From the NCBI GenBank assembly GCA_017792345.1, contig CP051228.1, forward strand, positions 2,494,501 through 2,558,500: 64,000 nucleotides of DNA, in the 5' to 3' direction. Every line of letters begins with the position of its first letter. The stretch's first letter is position 1. The notes beneath the pieces are model-generated. The model saw nothing but the letters and a program-made list of their open reading frames with translations. It searched no databases and was not told the origin of the DNA. Source of the stretch: Mesoflavibacter sp. (GTDB taxonomy: Bacteria > Pseudomonadota > Alphaproteobacteria > UBA8366 > Aestuariispiraceae). Shown here one piece after another: positions 8,795-17,125 of this stretch. Both the position numbers and the translations under genes were made by a program.

Positions 8795-10027
8795 TCAGTC
8801 CGCCAGGGCGTTCCGAACGGCAATCAGCGCGTTCAGCGTATCGACGGTGAAATTGGGGATCAGATAATCCGGCCAGGTAGATAGTTTGACGGCCAGGAAA
8901 TCGGCCTCCGGATCGATATAGATCAACTGCCCAAAGACCCCGCGTGCCATGTAGTCGCCCCGGTCGACATCGTGGATCCACCACATCCGCCGGTACGCGC
9001 CGTTTGGCGAAACCAGGTCATAGGGCGTGTTGAATTTGGTCGGGTCGCCGGTCCGGCAGGAGTCGACCCAGCTCTGTGGAACGATCTGCGCCCCGTCATG
9101 GCGACCGCCGTTCAGCATCATCAGCCCGAACCGCGCATAGTCGCGCAGCGTCGCGTTGAAGCCGCCATCCGCCAGTGCGGTGCCGGCGGAATCCACGGTG
9201 AAATAAGCGTCGCGGTCCATGCCCAGACGTGACCAGAGGCGGTCGCTCAGCAGGTTGGCCAGCGCGCTGCCGGCCTCTCGTTCCAGTACCCAGGCCAGTA
9301 CATCGGTTTCGATCGACCGGTAGCTGAAGTCGCCCCCATGCGGGCGTTCCTGGGGCAGGGTCAAGATGACGTCCCGGATTGTCGAAGCCGCTTCGCCGGG
9401 GCGTGGCGGTCGCCAGCCGGCGGCGATGTCGATCCGTGTCATGTCGGAATAGGGCTCGCCGTAATCTTCCACGAAGCGGACACCCGATTGCATGTCCAGA
9501 ACCTGGTTGAGGGTCGCGTCGGCATAGCCGCAGAACCGCAATTCAGGCACCCGGTCGCGCAGCGGCGCGTCCAGATCCAGCTTGCCCTCGCCGTGCAGGA
9601 CCCCCGCCAGCGCACCGGTAATGGATTTGGAAACCGATTGCGACAGATGCAGTGTCGCGGTGGTCATGTCGTTGAAATACTGCTCCAGCACGACCCGGCC
9701 ACGATGGCAGATCAGAATGCCGTCCGTGTAGGTTTCCGTCAGGCAGTCGGCGAAGGTTTTCGTTGCACCATCAACCGTCCGGTAACGGACCTGGCCTAGG
9801 GGTTGATGATCCGCCGTCAGCTCTGATGCCGCACCGGGCCCACGTGGCACGTCGACGGTCGGGATCAGGCTGCGGACATTCTGAAAGGACCAGCGATTGA
9901 AGGGCGGCAGGTCCCAGTTTTCCATGGTCGGGCGCTTTTCCGGAGGCGGCGGAAAGCCACGCATGGTCCCCAATTCCCGTGCCGTGCGGGGCCGGTGACT
10001 GGGTAACGTGGTGTTCGTGATCGCCAT
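8795..10027 (-). CDS. Serine hydrolase of the class C beta-lactamase fold (NylB/EstB-like)
   Basis: Cytoplasmic or weakly exported serine hydrolase of 410 residues with no evident signal peptide. The nucleophile motif S-x-x-K is S131-V-S-K134 (LSQSVSKSITGAL). The tyrosine motif appears as FSYRSIETDVLAWVLE, which is the pattern of 6-aminohexanoate-dimer hydrolases rather than true AmpC enzymes. A GVFGQLIYIDP segment occupies the third motif region. Likely substrates are small esters or amides; beta-lactam hydrolysis is not implied. It is convergent with the ligase gene (10 bp apart) and stands alone between two transport operons. Confidence 0.82.
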   Translation of the reverse strand: MAITNTTLPSHRPRTARELGTMRGFPPPPEKRPTMENWDLPPFNRWSFQNVRSLIPTVDVPRGPGAASELTADHQPLGQVRYRTVDGATKTFADCLTETYTDGILICHRGRVVLEQYFNDMTTATLHLSQSVSKSITGALAGVLHGEGKLDLDAPLRDRVPELRFCGYADATLNQVLDMQSGVRFVEDYGEPYSDMTRIDIAAGWRPPRPGEAASTIRDVILTLPQERPHGGDFSYRSIETDVLAWVLEREAGSALANLLSDRLWSRLGMDRDAYFTVDSAGTALADGGFNATLRDYARFGLMMLNGGRHDGAQIVPQSWVDSCRTGDPTKFNTPYDLVSPNGAYRRMWWIHDVDRGDYMARGVFGQLIYIDPEADFLAVKLSTWPDYLIPNFTVDTLNALIAVRNALAD

Positions 10028-10067
10028 CTCTGAAAATCCGTCCTGATAGAAGTCGCCGGGGAGGCCC

Positions 10068-10089
10068 GGCCGGGACGGGCCGTCCGGCC
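10068..10089 (-). terminator. GC-rich hairpin after the polyamine-binding protein gene
   Basis: GGCCG-G-GACG and CGTC-CGGCC pair into a 9-bp stem with one bulged G and a 3-nt loop, 26 nt beyond the potD-type stop. No U-run follows on the minus strand, so it may be a 3'-end stabiliser rather than an intrinsic terminator. Confidence 0.3.
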
Positions 10090-10114
10090 CGCCCCGTTTC
10101 CGGTTACGACACGC

Positions 10115-11149
10115 TTACTGCTTCAGGCGCGTCCAAATCTTGTTGTACAGGTCGACCGTTTCCTGCGGGCACGGCTTCACGAAATCCGGGGTCGGCGCGT
10201 CGGCCGGCATGTTGATTTCCGGCGCGTCCAGCATTTCCGGGTCCATGAAGGCTTCGCTGCCCTTGATCCCGTTCGCATAGCGCGCGAAGTTCGAAATCAG
10301 CGCTGCGTTTTCCGGGGCCATGATGAAGTTCACGAACAGCTTCGCGTTCTCCATGTTCGGGGCATCGGACAGGACGGCGACATTGTCCATCCAGCCGGTG
10401 AAGCCTTCCTTCGGGTAGGCATATTTCAGCGTCGGGCGCTGGGCGCGGGCCCGCATCGCGGCGCCGTTCCAGTTCTGCGACAGGTCGACATCCTTGGAGG
10501 TCAGCTTCTCGATCGTGCTGTAATCCATGGTGCGCCAGTACTGTTTGGCGTTCAGCAGCAGTTCGGTGACTTCCTTGAGCTGATCCTTGTCGCCGTTGCA
10601 TCGCGGATAGCCCAGATAACGCAGACCGGCGTTGATGACGTCGTTCATGTCGTTGAGCATGTTGATCCGGCCCTGCAATTCCGGCGGCGGTTCGAACAAC
10701 AGCGCCAGGGTGTCGATGTCCCCGGTATAGACCTCAGTGTCGACGGTGAACGAGGTCGTACCCCATTGCCACGGAACGGAATAGCTCCGGCCCGGATCCC
10801 ACCAGACGTCGACCCATTTCGGGTCCATATGTTTGAAATTCTCCATCTCGTTCGGCTTGATTTCAGCCAACAGGCCTTCGCCGATCATGATCTGGATCAT
10901 GTAGTCGCCGGGCACGACGATGTCGTAACCGGTGCCGCCTTCCTTGACCTTGGCGAGCATGGTTTCGTTGGAATCATAGCCGTCGAGCGTGACTTCGACG
11001 TCGTATTCCTTCGAAAACTTCTCGATCAGTTCGGGGTTGGTGTAGTTGCCCCAGTTATAGATGTTCAGTTTGCCTTCGGCGGCGGCCGGTCCGGCCCACG
11101 CCAGCCCAACCGCGGCAACCGCCGTCAGGCCCGTCAACATACGCTTCAT
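10115..11149 (-). CDS. Polyamine ABC transporter substrate-binding protein (PotD/PotF-type)
   Basis: Periplasmic binding protein of 344 residues. The ATG at 11149 has an AGGAGG Shine-Dalgarno and starts a signal peptide (MKRMLTGLTAVAAVGLAWAG, cleavage after AAAE). The mature start LNIYNWGNYTNPELIEKF is the hallmark of PotD/PotF. Other family segments are GYDIVVPGDYMIQIM, VPWQWGTTSF and WNGAAMRAR. It would bind putrescine or spermidine in the periplasm. It is the last gene of an ATPase-permease-permease-binding-protein operon, separated from the upstream permease by 73 bp with its own good ribosome site. The neighbouring polyamine catabolism genes support the substrate call. Confidence 0.9.
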   Translation of the reverse strand: MKRMLTGLTAVAAVGLAWAGPAAAEGKLNIYNWGNYTNPELIEKFSKEYDVEVTLDGYDSNETMLAKVKEGGTGYDIVVPGDYMIQIMIGEGLLAEIKPNEMENFKHMDPKWVDVWWDPGRSYSVPWQWGTTSFTVDTEVYTGDIDTLALLFEPPPELQGRINMLNDMNDVINAGLRYLGYPRCNGDKDQLKEVTELLLNAKQYWRTMDYSTIEKLTSKDVDLSQNWNGAAMRARAQRPTLKYAYPKEGFTGWMDNVAVLSDAPNMENAKLFVNFIMAPENAALISNFARYANGIKGSEAFMDPEMLDAPEINMPADAPTPDFVKPCPQETVDLYNKIWTRLKQ

Positions 11150-11222
11150 CACACTACCTCCTCTGTTTTCGGGGGCGTCCTTTTTCGCTCGATACGGCCG
11201 GCCCCCCATTTGAACGCCGTAG

Positions 11223-12065
11223 TTACTTGCGCCGCCTTCCCAACAGGAAGAACAGCGTTACGAACGCGATCGACAATCCCAACAGCAGCGTCGATACAGC
11301 GTTGATCTCGGGCGTGATGCCTCGGCGGATCTGGCCCAGGATGTAGATCGGCAGGGTCGTCTCTCCGGGTCCCGCCACCAGCAGGGTGATGATGACGTCG
11401 TCCAGCGAGACCACGAAGGCCAGCATGGCCCCGGCGACGATGCCGGGCATCAGCAACGGCAGGGTCACCCGCCGGAAGACCTGCAGTGGCGGGGCGTAGA
11501 GGTCGGCCGCGGCCTGTTCCATCGTCAGGTTCATGTCCTCCAGCCGCGCCCGGATCGGCATGTAGGCGAAGGGAATACAGAACACTGTATGGGCCAGCAT
11601 CAGATAGCCGATCCCGTTCACGCCGGTCAGTTGCTTGATCAGCGAGAAGAAGGCCAGGGTCGACACCGCCGTTACGATTTCCGGGATCATCAGCGGCTGG
11701 TTGATGATCGCATAGGCCAGGGTCTGGCCCTTGAAGGGCTGGGTCCGGGTCGTCGCCAGCGCGGCCATCGTGGCGAATATCGTCGAGAACACCGTCGCGA
11801 CGGCAGCGACCTCCAGCGACACGATCGTCGCCTTGCGGATCCCTTCATTGCCGAAAGCTTCGACATACCAGCGGAAACTGAATTCGGTCCACAGCACGAC
11901 GGAGCGGTTGTCGTTGAACGAGAAGGCGATCAACACGATGATCGGCGCATAGAGGATGAAGATGCAGCCCCAGGCGATCTGGTTGAAACCGGGCTGCTTC
12001 TTCAAATCCGCCATCGGGCGCCGGCGCTTTGCGGCTGCTGGCAGCGGCGCGGTCGTATCAGCCAT
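11223..12065 (-). CDS. Polyamine ABC transporter permease (PotI/PotC-type)
   Basis: Inner-membrane permease of 280 residues with about six helices. The ATG at 12065 is preferred over an in-frame start 24 bp upstream because it has an ideal AAGGAGG Shine-Dalgarno 9 nt away. It overlaps the preceding permease gene by 8 bp. The EAA loop reads MEQAAADLYAPPLQVFRRVTLPLLMPGI. The N-terminus carries a basic stretch (KRRRPM) before TM1 (IAWGCIFILYAPIIVLIAFSF). It would form the translocation pore with the neighbouring PotH-type subunit. Confidence 0.9.
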   Translation of the reverse strand: MADTTAPLPAAAKRRRPMADLKKQPGFNQIAWGCIFILYAPIIVLIAFSFNDNRSVVLWTEFSFRWYVEAFGNEGIRKATIVSLEVAAVATVFSTIFATMAALATTRTQPFKGQTLAYAIINQPLMIPEIVTAVSTLAFFSLIKQLTGVNGIGYLMLAHTVFCIPFAYMPIRARLEDMNLTMEQAAADLYAPPLQVFRRVTLPLLMPGIVAGAMLAFVVSLDDVIITLLVAGPGETTLPIYILGQIRRGITPEINAVSTLLLGLSIAFVTLFFLLGRRRK

Positions 12066-13008
12066 GTCGCGCGCCCTCCTTGCCGGCATTCCGGATATAG
12101 ACCAGCAGCGCGACCATCACGACGGCCATCAGGATCAGGGCCGCCGCCGACCCGAAGGGCCAGTTGCGCGAACTGCCGAACTGCAGGGCGATCAGGTTGC
12201 CGATCATCAGATGCTTGCCGCCGCCCAGCAGCTCCGGCGTGATATAGGCGCCGAGACCGGGAATGAAGACCAGGATGCAGCCCGCGACGATCCCAGGCTT
12301 CGCCATCGGGATGATGACGCGGCGCAGGACCTGGAGGCGGTTGGCATAGAGGTCGTATGCCGCCTCAACCAGCCGGAAATCCAACTTCTCCAGCGACGCA
12401 TAGAGCGGCAGGACCATGAAGGGCAGATAGGAATAGATCAGCCCCATGAAGACGGCGGTGTCGGTATAGAGAATGCTGACAGGCTGTTCGACGATGCCGA
12501 TCCCCATCAGGCTCAGATTGATAATCCCCTCGTCCCGGATGATCAGCAGCATCGCATAGGTGCGGATCAGAAGATTGGTCCAGAAGGGCAGGGTGATCAG
12601 GAACAGCCACAGATTCCGTTGTTCGCGCGGCTTGCTGGCGATGAAATAGGCTGTCGGAAACCCGATCAGCAGCGCGCCGATCGTGGTGACGAATGCCAAT
12701 CCGATCGAACGGCCGTAGATCTGCAGATAAGATCCGGAGAATGTCAGCGTGTCGTCGAAAATGTCCCGTTCGAACAGGAACTGGATATAGGCTTCCCCCG
12801 ACAGTTCCCAGGTCACGCCGCCATAGGTGCCGGGCGACAGCACCGAATAGATCATCGTGATGGTCAGCGGAAACAGGCCGACAATACCGATGGTCAGGAT
12901 GGCGGGGGACAGAAGGAAGCGGCGGGTTCGTGTTGCGCGTGCCTCATGCAACCGCTTGGCGTCCGCCAAGCGATTGTCGGACAGCGCGGTGTCGGCGATC
13001 TCGGCCAT
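12058..13008 (-). CDS. Polyamine ABC transporter permease (PotH/PotB-type)
   Basis: Inner-membrane permease of 316 residues. The ATG at 13008 overlaps the stop of the ATPase gene (ATGA), which marks translational coupling and rules out longer frames. TM1 is SPAILTIGIVGLFPLTITMIYS. A large periplasmic loop follows (about residues 60-95). The EAA motif is LVEAAYDLYANRLQVLRRVIIPMAKPGI, and IRTYAMLLIIRDEGIIN matches PotH proteins closely. It is the second gene of the four-gene uptake operon. Confidence 0.9.
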   Translation of the reverse strand: MAEIADTALSDNRLADAKRLHEARATRTRRFLLSPAILTIGIVGLFPLTITMIYSVLSPGTYGGVTWELSGEAYIQFLFERDIFDDTLTFSGSYLQIYGRSIGLAFVTTIGALLIGFPTAYFIASKPREQRNLWLFLITLPFWTNLLIRTYAMLLIIRDEGIINLSLMGIGIVEQPVSILYTDTAVFMGLIYSYLPFMVLPLYASLEKLDFRLVEAAYDLYANRLQVLRRVIIPMAKPGIVAGCILVFIPGLGAYITPELLGGGKHLMIGNLIALQFGSSRNWPFGSAAALILMAVVMVALLVYIRNAGKEGARHG

Positions 13009-14129
13009 CAGTCGATCAGGACTTGAAGGTGACGGTCCGGCAGGATGACGCCGACGCGCTCGCCCGGTGCGCCGGTTTCGCCGGAATTGCGGGCGACGAT
13101 GGTGCCGCCGCCGTCCAGTGCGATATGAGTGTTGGTGCCAGATCCGAAATAGACCGCGTTTTCGATCGTGCCGATCGCGGTGCGCGCCGCATCCTCGACA
13201 CCGCACAGGCCGACATTCTCAGGCCGGATCGCGATGCTGACGGATCCTGGCTGGACGCTGGCCGATGACAGACGTGCCGTGATGGTCGCGCCCGAAGCCA
13301 GTTTCACTTCGCCGACGTCACCCTTCACCGCGGTCATTTCGGCGTTCAGGATATTGATGTCACCAATGAAGTCGGCGACGAAGCGGCGGGCCGGCCGGTC
13401 GTAGATTTCCTTGGGGTCGCCGACCTGCAGGATATGGCCGGTATCCATGACCGCGATCCGATCGGACATGGTCAGCGCCTCTTCCTGATCGTGGGTCACG
13501 AAGACGAAGGTGATGCCCGTTTCCGATTGCAGGCGCTTCAGCTCAATCTGCATTTCCTTGCGCAGTTTGAGGTCCAGCGCGGACAGAGGTTCGTCCAGCA
13601 ACAGCACTTTCGGATGCGGTGCCAGGGCGCGGGCCAGGGCGACGCGTTGCTGCTGGCCGCCGGAAAGCTGATCCGTGCGGCGGCCGGCCAGATGTTCCAT
13701 TCGGACCATGGCCAGCATTTTCTGGACCGTCTTGTCGACATCGGCCTTCGGCTTGCCCTGCATCTCCAACCCGAAGCCGATATTCTGCGCCACGGTCATA
13801 TGCGGGAACAGCGCGTAATTCTGGAACACGGTATTGACCGGTCGCTTGTAGGGCGGCAGGTGCCCGATCTCTTCCCCGTCCAGCAGGATTTGTCCGCTGG
13901 TCGGGAGCTCGAACCCGGCGATCAATCGCAGCAAGGTCGTCTTGCCGCAGCCCGACGGGCCCAGCAGCGTGAAGAATTCGTTCTCGCGGATTTTGACCGA
14001 GACGTCGTCCAGGGCGGTCACAAGGTGATTGCCGCTGCCGAAGCTCTTGGTAACACGGTCGACGGAAATCATGGTCCGGCTGGACGCGGTCTTCCCTGCG
14101 CCAGCCGTCGCGGATGGTTCTACCGGCAT
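13008..14129 (-). CDS. Polyamine ABC transporter ATP-binding protein (PotA/PotG-type)
   Basis: ATPase subunit of 373 residues. Walker A is GPSGCGKTT, the signature motif is [14 protein letters not shown], Walker B is [12 protein letters not shown] and the switch histidine lies in [14 protein letters not shown]-terminal TOBE domain (about residues 290-370) contains IRPENVGL. The ATG at 14129 has AGGGAGA 8-9 nt upstream. An in-frame start 30 bp earlier lacks a ribosome site. The protein has an extra ~30-residue N-terminal tail before the ABC domain. It is the first gene of the uptake operon. A candidate operator shared with the luxR-type promoter lies about 130 bp upstream. Confidence 0.92.
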   Translation of the reverse strand: MPVEPSATAGAGKTASSRTMISVDRVTKSFGSGNHLVTALDDVSVKIRENEFFTLLGPSGCGKTTLLRLIAGFELPTSGQILLDGEEIGHLPPYKRPVNTVFQNYALFPHMTVAQNIGFGLEMQGKPKADVDKTVQKMLAMVRMEHLAGRRTDQLSGGQQQRVALARALAPHPKVLLLDEPLSALDLKLRKEMQIELKRLQSETGITFVFVTHDQEEALTMSDRIAVMDTGHILQVGDPKEIYDRPARRFVADFIGDINILNAEMTAVKGDVGEVKLASGATITARLSSASVQPGSVSIAIRPENVGLCGVEDAARTAIGTIENAVYFGSGTNTHIALDGGGTIVARNSGETGAPGERVGVILPDRHLQVLID

Positions 14130-14259
14130 GCGGTCTCCCTTCTCTGCCCGACCCCGCACGCGCCTGGTTGCCGAATTCGTTTCAGTGTTCGGCGGCTTCT
14201 CCCGATGGCGCGTTCAAGCCGTTCCTGTCAGGCAAAAGGGTAAGTCCGAAATCGCGCGG

Positions 14260-14281
14260 GCGTAAATATCCCCCGGGGGGT
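14260..14281 (+). promoter_or_regulatory. Shared regulatory element, copy A (upstream of the polyamine uptake operon)
   Basis: GCGTAAAT is followed by the near-palindrome ATCCCCCGGGGGGT. The first 13 bases (GCGTAAATATCCC) recur exactly, in opposite orientation, at 15134-15155 next to the luxR-type gene. CCC/GGG dyads are common binding sites for LuxR-type regulators. This copy lies between the regulator stop and the potA-type start. Confidence 0.5.
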
Positions 14282-14289
14282 ATAGCGGG

Positions 14290-15135
14290 TCAGACCTCGT
14301 CGCGGCCGGATAAAGCATTGAGAAATAGGGAAAACAACTCGCTCTGCGAAGAAATGTTCAGTTTCCGGTATGCGTTTTTGCGGTGAATTTTAACCGTTCC
14401 GGGACTGATCGAAATCGTCCGCGCGATGGATTTTGTCGAATGGCCGCGCAGGATCAGACCGGCGATTTCCCGTTCGCGATCGGTCAGCTTTTCGGTCCCG
14501 AACTTCTCCAGGGCGGCGTCGATCTCTTCCGGTGCGATGCCGTCTTCCGATGCCGAGGCGCCGTAGGATTCATTGGCGAAATGACGGCGGTTCAGGGCAG
14601 CGAAGACCGGCAGGACGCGGCGCAGATTGGCGACGTCGCGGGCGCTGAACCGGGTTTCGTCGCGCAGCCGCCCAAGCGAATAGAACAGATGCCGCCCCGT
14701 CGGCAGGTCGATCAGAATTGCCAATTCGTCGCGTAGCAGGATCGTCCCGTAATACTGTTTGAAATAGGTCGACTGCTGAAACCGGTCCGGCGCGACATCC
14801 TTGATCTGCAAAACGGCGCAGGGTGCCGATTGGCGATAGGCGACATAGAACGGATCCAGCAGATAGGCCCCGTCCAGATAGCGCTCGATGACTTCCGATC
14901 GGCGTTCGGCGCGAACATTGTCAAAGACATGAACCGGCCGCCGCGCGCCCTGAAGCAGGGTCAGAAAACAGCCGCGAAACGACGCGTTCAGCCGCAGATA
15001 GTCCAGGACCGTCGGCACGAAAGCTGCCGTTCCGACCGCCGTGATGGCGGAAGCGAGCGCGTCCTCGACAGTCTCGTATTTCGGTCCGTCCGATCGGTAC
15101 ACGCCGGTATCGACCCTTTCCGTGCCGCGACCCAT
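14290..15135 (-). CDS. LuxR-type transcriptional regulator
   Basis: Single-component regulator of 281 residues. The C-terminal HTH (about residues 210-275) carries the family hallmarks LTDREREIAGLILRGHSTKSIA and GTVKIHRKNAYRKL. The N-terminal ~200 residues show no receiver aspartate and no clear autoinducer-binding signature, so the signal is unknown. It lies between the polyamine uptake operon and the divergent deacetylase/amidohydrolase pair, so a polyamine-responsive role is inferred. The ATG at 15135 sits inside a candidate operator and lacks a Shine-Dalgarno. A TTG at 15141 or a downstream start cannot be excluded. Confidence 0.82.
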   Translation of the reverse strand: MGRGTERVDTGVYRSDGPKYETVEDALASAITAVGTAAFVPTVLDYLRLNASFRGCFLTLLQGARRPVHVFDNVRAERRSEVIERYLDGAYLLDPFYVAYRQSAPCAVLQIKDVAPDRFQQSTYFKQYYGTILLRDELAILIDLPTGRHLFYSLGRLRDETRFSARDVANLRRVLPVFAALNRRHFANESYGASASEDGIAPEEIDAALEKFGTEKLTDREREIAGLILRGHSTKSIARTISISPGTVKIHRKNAYRKLNISSQSELFSLFLNALSGRDEV

Positions 15136-15155
15136 CCCCAAAGGGATATTTACGC
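15134..15155 (-). promoter_or_regulatory. Shared regulatory element, copy B (luxR/deacetylase divergent promoter)
   Basis: On the minus strand GCGTAAAT is followed by ATCCCTTTGGGGAT, a 5-bp-arm palindrome. It shares GCGTAAATATCCC with copy A at 14260. It overlaps the apparent start codon of the LuxR-type gene and lies 63 bp upstream of the deacetylase start, fitting autoregulation plus control of the divergent catabolic genes. Confidence 0.5.
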
Positions 15156-15217
15156 GTAAGTTCCCTGGCCGTCATGGTATGCGTCCGTAATCCGATTGAG
15201 AAGGGGGAGTTGGCGGA

Positions 15218-16246
15218 ATGCTGACGGTTCAGACAGAGAAACACCTGCTGCGCGATTCGAAGACGGAACTGCATGGCGGTCTGCTGGTGCCGCCCTTCGA
15301 ATGCCCGGCGCGGGTCGACCGGATCCTGGCGCGTGTCAAAGCGGTCTCGCTTGGCGAGGTGATCGAACCCCGCGACTTCGGAATGGACCCGATCCGGCGC
15401 ATTCACGATGCCGGATTCCTGGACTTCCTGGCCAATTGCTGGACCGAATGGCAGGCCGCCGGTTTCAAGGGCGAGGCGATCCCGACCGCCTGGCCGGCCC
15501 GGCGCATGCGCGAAACGCCGCCGAAATTCATCGACGGCAAGCTGGGCTATTACGCGCTGGCGGCCGAAACCGCGATTTCCAATGGAACCTGGGAGGCGGC
15601 GCTGGCCAGCGCCAATGTCGCCCTGACCGCCCAGGCCGCGATTGCCAAGGGCGCCGGATCGGCCTTTGCCCTGTGCCGCCCGCCGGGCCATCACGCGACC
15701 TCGGACATGTATGGCGGCTATTGCTTCATCAACAACGCGGCGGTCGCGGCGCAGGCTTTCCTGGATCAGGGGGCATCGCGCGTCGCAATCCTGGATGTGG
15801 ATTTCCACCACGGCAACGGCACCCAGGACATTTTCTACGGCAGGGACGACGTCCTCTTCCTGTCCCTGCATGGCCGCCCGGAAGACGCTTTCCCATATTT
15901 CCTGGGCTATGCCGATGAAACCGGGAAGTCGCAGGGGGAGGGCTTCACGGCCAATTATCCCCTGCCGCCCGGCACGGCCTATGATGCCTGGGAAGACGCC
16001 CTGAAATCCGCCCTGGCGCGGATCGACGCCTATGGACCGGATGCGGTCGTGATCTCGCTGGGGGTCGACACGTTCAAGGACGACCCGATCTCCTTCTTCA
16101 AGTTGGAAAGCGACGATTACAAGCGCTACGGCAAACGGATCGCCGGATTGAACCGGCCCACCCTTTTCGTCATGGAGGGCGGTTATGCCGTCGACGAAAT
16201 CGGCATCAACGCCGTCAACGTCCTGACCGGGTTCGAAGACCGATGA
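15218..16246 (+). CDS. Histone-deacetylase-family acetylpolyamine amidohydrolase
   Basis: Zinc-dependent amidohydrolase of 342 residues that would remove acetyl groups from acetylated polyamines in the cytoplasm. The catalytic His pair is in CRPPGHHA (H158, H159). Zinc ligands are D195 and H197 in DVDFHHGNG and D284 in LGVDTFKDDP. The C-terminal GGY motif is MEGGYAVDEIG. The N-terminal HDAC-type loop is short, as in bacterial acetylpolyamine deacetylases (AphA/HDAC10-like). The ribosome site is GGGGGAG. The stop overlaps the next gene start (ATGA), linking it to N-carbamoylputrescine hydrolysis and to the polyamine transporter across the divergent promoter. Confidence 0.88.
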   Translation: MLTVQTEKHLLRDSKTELHGGLLVPPFECPARVDRILARVKAVSLGEVIEPRDFGMDPIRRIHDAGFLDFLANCWTEWQAAGFKGEAIPTAWPARRMRETPPKFIDGKLGYYALAAETAISNGTWEAALASANVALTAQAAIAKGAGSAFALCRPPGHHATSDMYGGYCFINNAAVAAQAFLDQGASRVAILDVDFHHGNGTQDIFYGRDDVLFLSLHGRPEDAFPYFLGYADETGKSQGEGFTANYPLPPGTAYDAWEDALKSALARIDAYGPDAVVISLGVDTFKDDPISFFKLESDDYKRYGKRIAGLNRPTLFVMEGGYAVDEIGINAVNVLTGFEDR

Positions 16247-17124
16247 GCGGCCGGATGCTGACCGTCGCCGCGACGCAATTCGCCTGCGACTGGGACATTG
16301 ACGCCAATCTGGACAAGGCCGAGGCGGCTATACGCGAGGCTGCGGCAAAGGGCGCCGGGTTGATCCTGCTACAGGAATTGTTCGCGACCCCCTATTTCTG
16401 CCCGGATCAGAAACAGGACTATTTTTCTCTGGCCGCGCCGTTGGCGGGGAACCCGATTGTCGCGCGTTTCGCCGACCTGGCGAAGGAGTTATCCGTCGTC
16501 CTGCCGGTCAGTTTCTTCGAGCGGGCGAACAACGCCTATTACAACAGCATCGCTATCGCCGACGCGGACGGCGCGGTGCTGGGCGTCTATCGGAAAAGCC
16601 ATATTCCGGACGGACCCGGCTATCAGGAGAAATTCTACTTCAATCCGGGTGATACTGGTTTCCGGGCCTGGGACACCGCCGCCGGCCGGATCGGGGTCGG
16701 CATATGCTGGGATCAATGGTTCCCGGAATGCGCCCGGTCGATGGCGTTGATGGGGGCGGAGATCCTGCTTTATCCCACGGCGATCGGCAGCGAACCGCAG
16801 GACCCGTCGATAAACTCCAAGGACCATTGGCAGCGGGTGATGCAGGGCCATGCGGGCGCCAATCTGACGCCGCTGGTCGCCAGTAACCGGATCGGCGCCG
16901 AACCGAACGAAGCGGCGGAGATGACCTTCTATGGTCATTCCTTCATCGCCGATGAGACCGGCGAAAAAATCGAAGAGGCGGATAACAAGGCCGCGACAGC
17001 GCTGGTTGCGACGTTCGATCTGGATGCCATCCGGACGCGCCGGGCGTCCTGGGGACTGTTCCGCGATCGGCGGCCCGAACTCTACGGGCCGGTGCTCAGT
17101 CTCGATGGTGCGGCGGTACGATAG
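16243..17124 (+). CDS. aguB: N-carbamoylputrescine amidohydrolase (nitrilase superfamily)
   Basis: Cytoplasmic carbon-nitrogen hydrolase of 293 residues converting N-carbamoylputrescine to putrescine, CO2 and ammonia. The Glu-Lys-Cys triad is visible: E45 in LLQELFATPYF, K118 in VYRKSHIPDGPGYQEK and C155 in GICWDQWFPE. The FCPDQ and GICWDQWFPECAR segments are characteristic of AguB rather than beta-ureidopropionase. The start overlaps the deacetylase stop. An agmatine deiminase (aguA) is not in the window, so the upstream step would be encoded elsewhere. Confidence 0.9.
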   Translation: MSGRMLTVAATQFACDWDIDANLDKAEAAIREAAAKGAGLILLQELFATPYFCPDQKQDYFSLAAPLAGNPIVARFADLAKELSVVLPVSFFERANNAYYNSIAIADADGAVLGVYRKSHIPDGPGYQEKFYFNPGDTGFRAWDTAAGRIGVGICWDQWFPECARSMALMGAEILLYPTAIGSEPQDPSINSKDHWQRVMQGHAGANLTPLVASNRIGAEPNEAAEMTFYGHSFIADETGEKIEEADNKAATALVATFDLDAIRTRRASWGLFRDRRPELYGPVLSLDGAAVR

Positions 17125-17125
17125 G

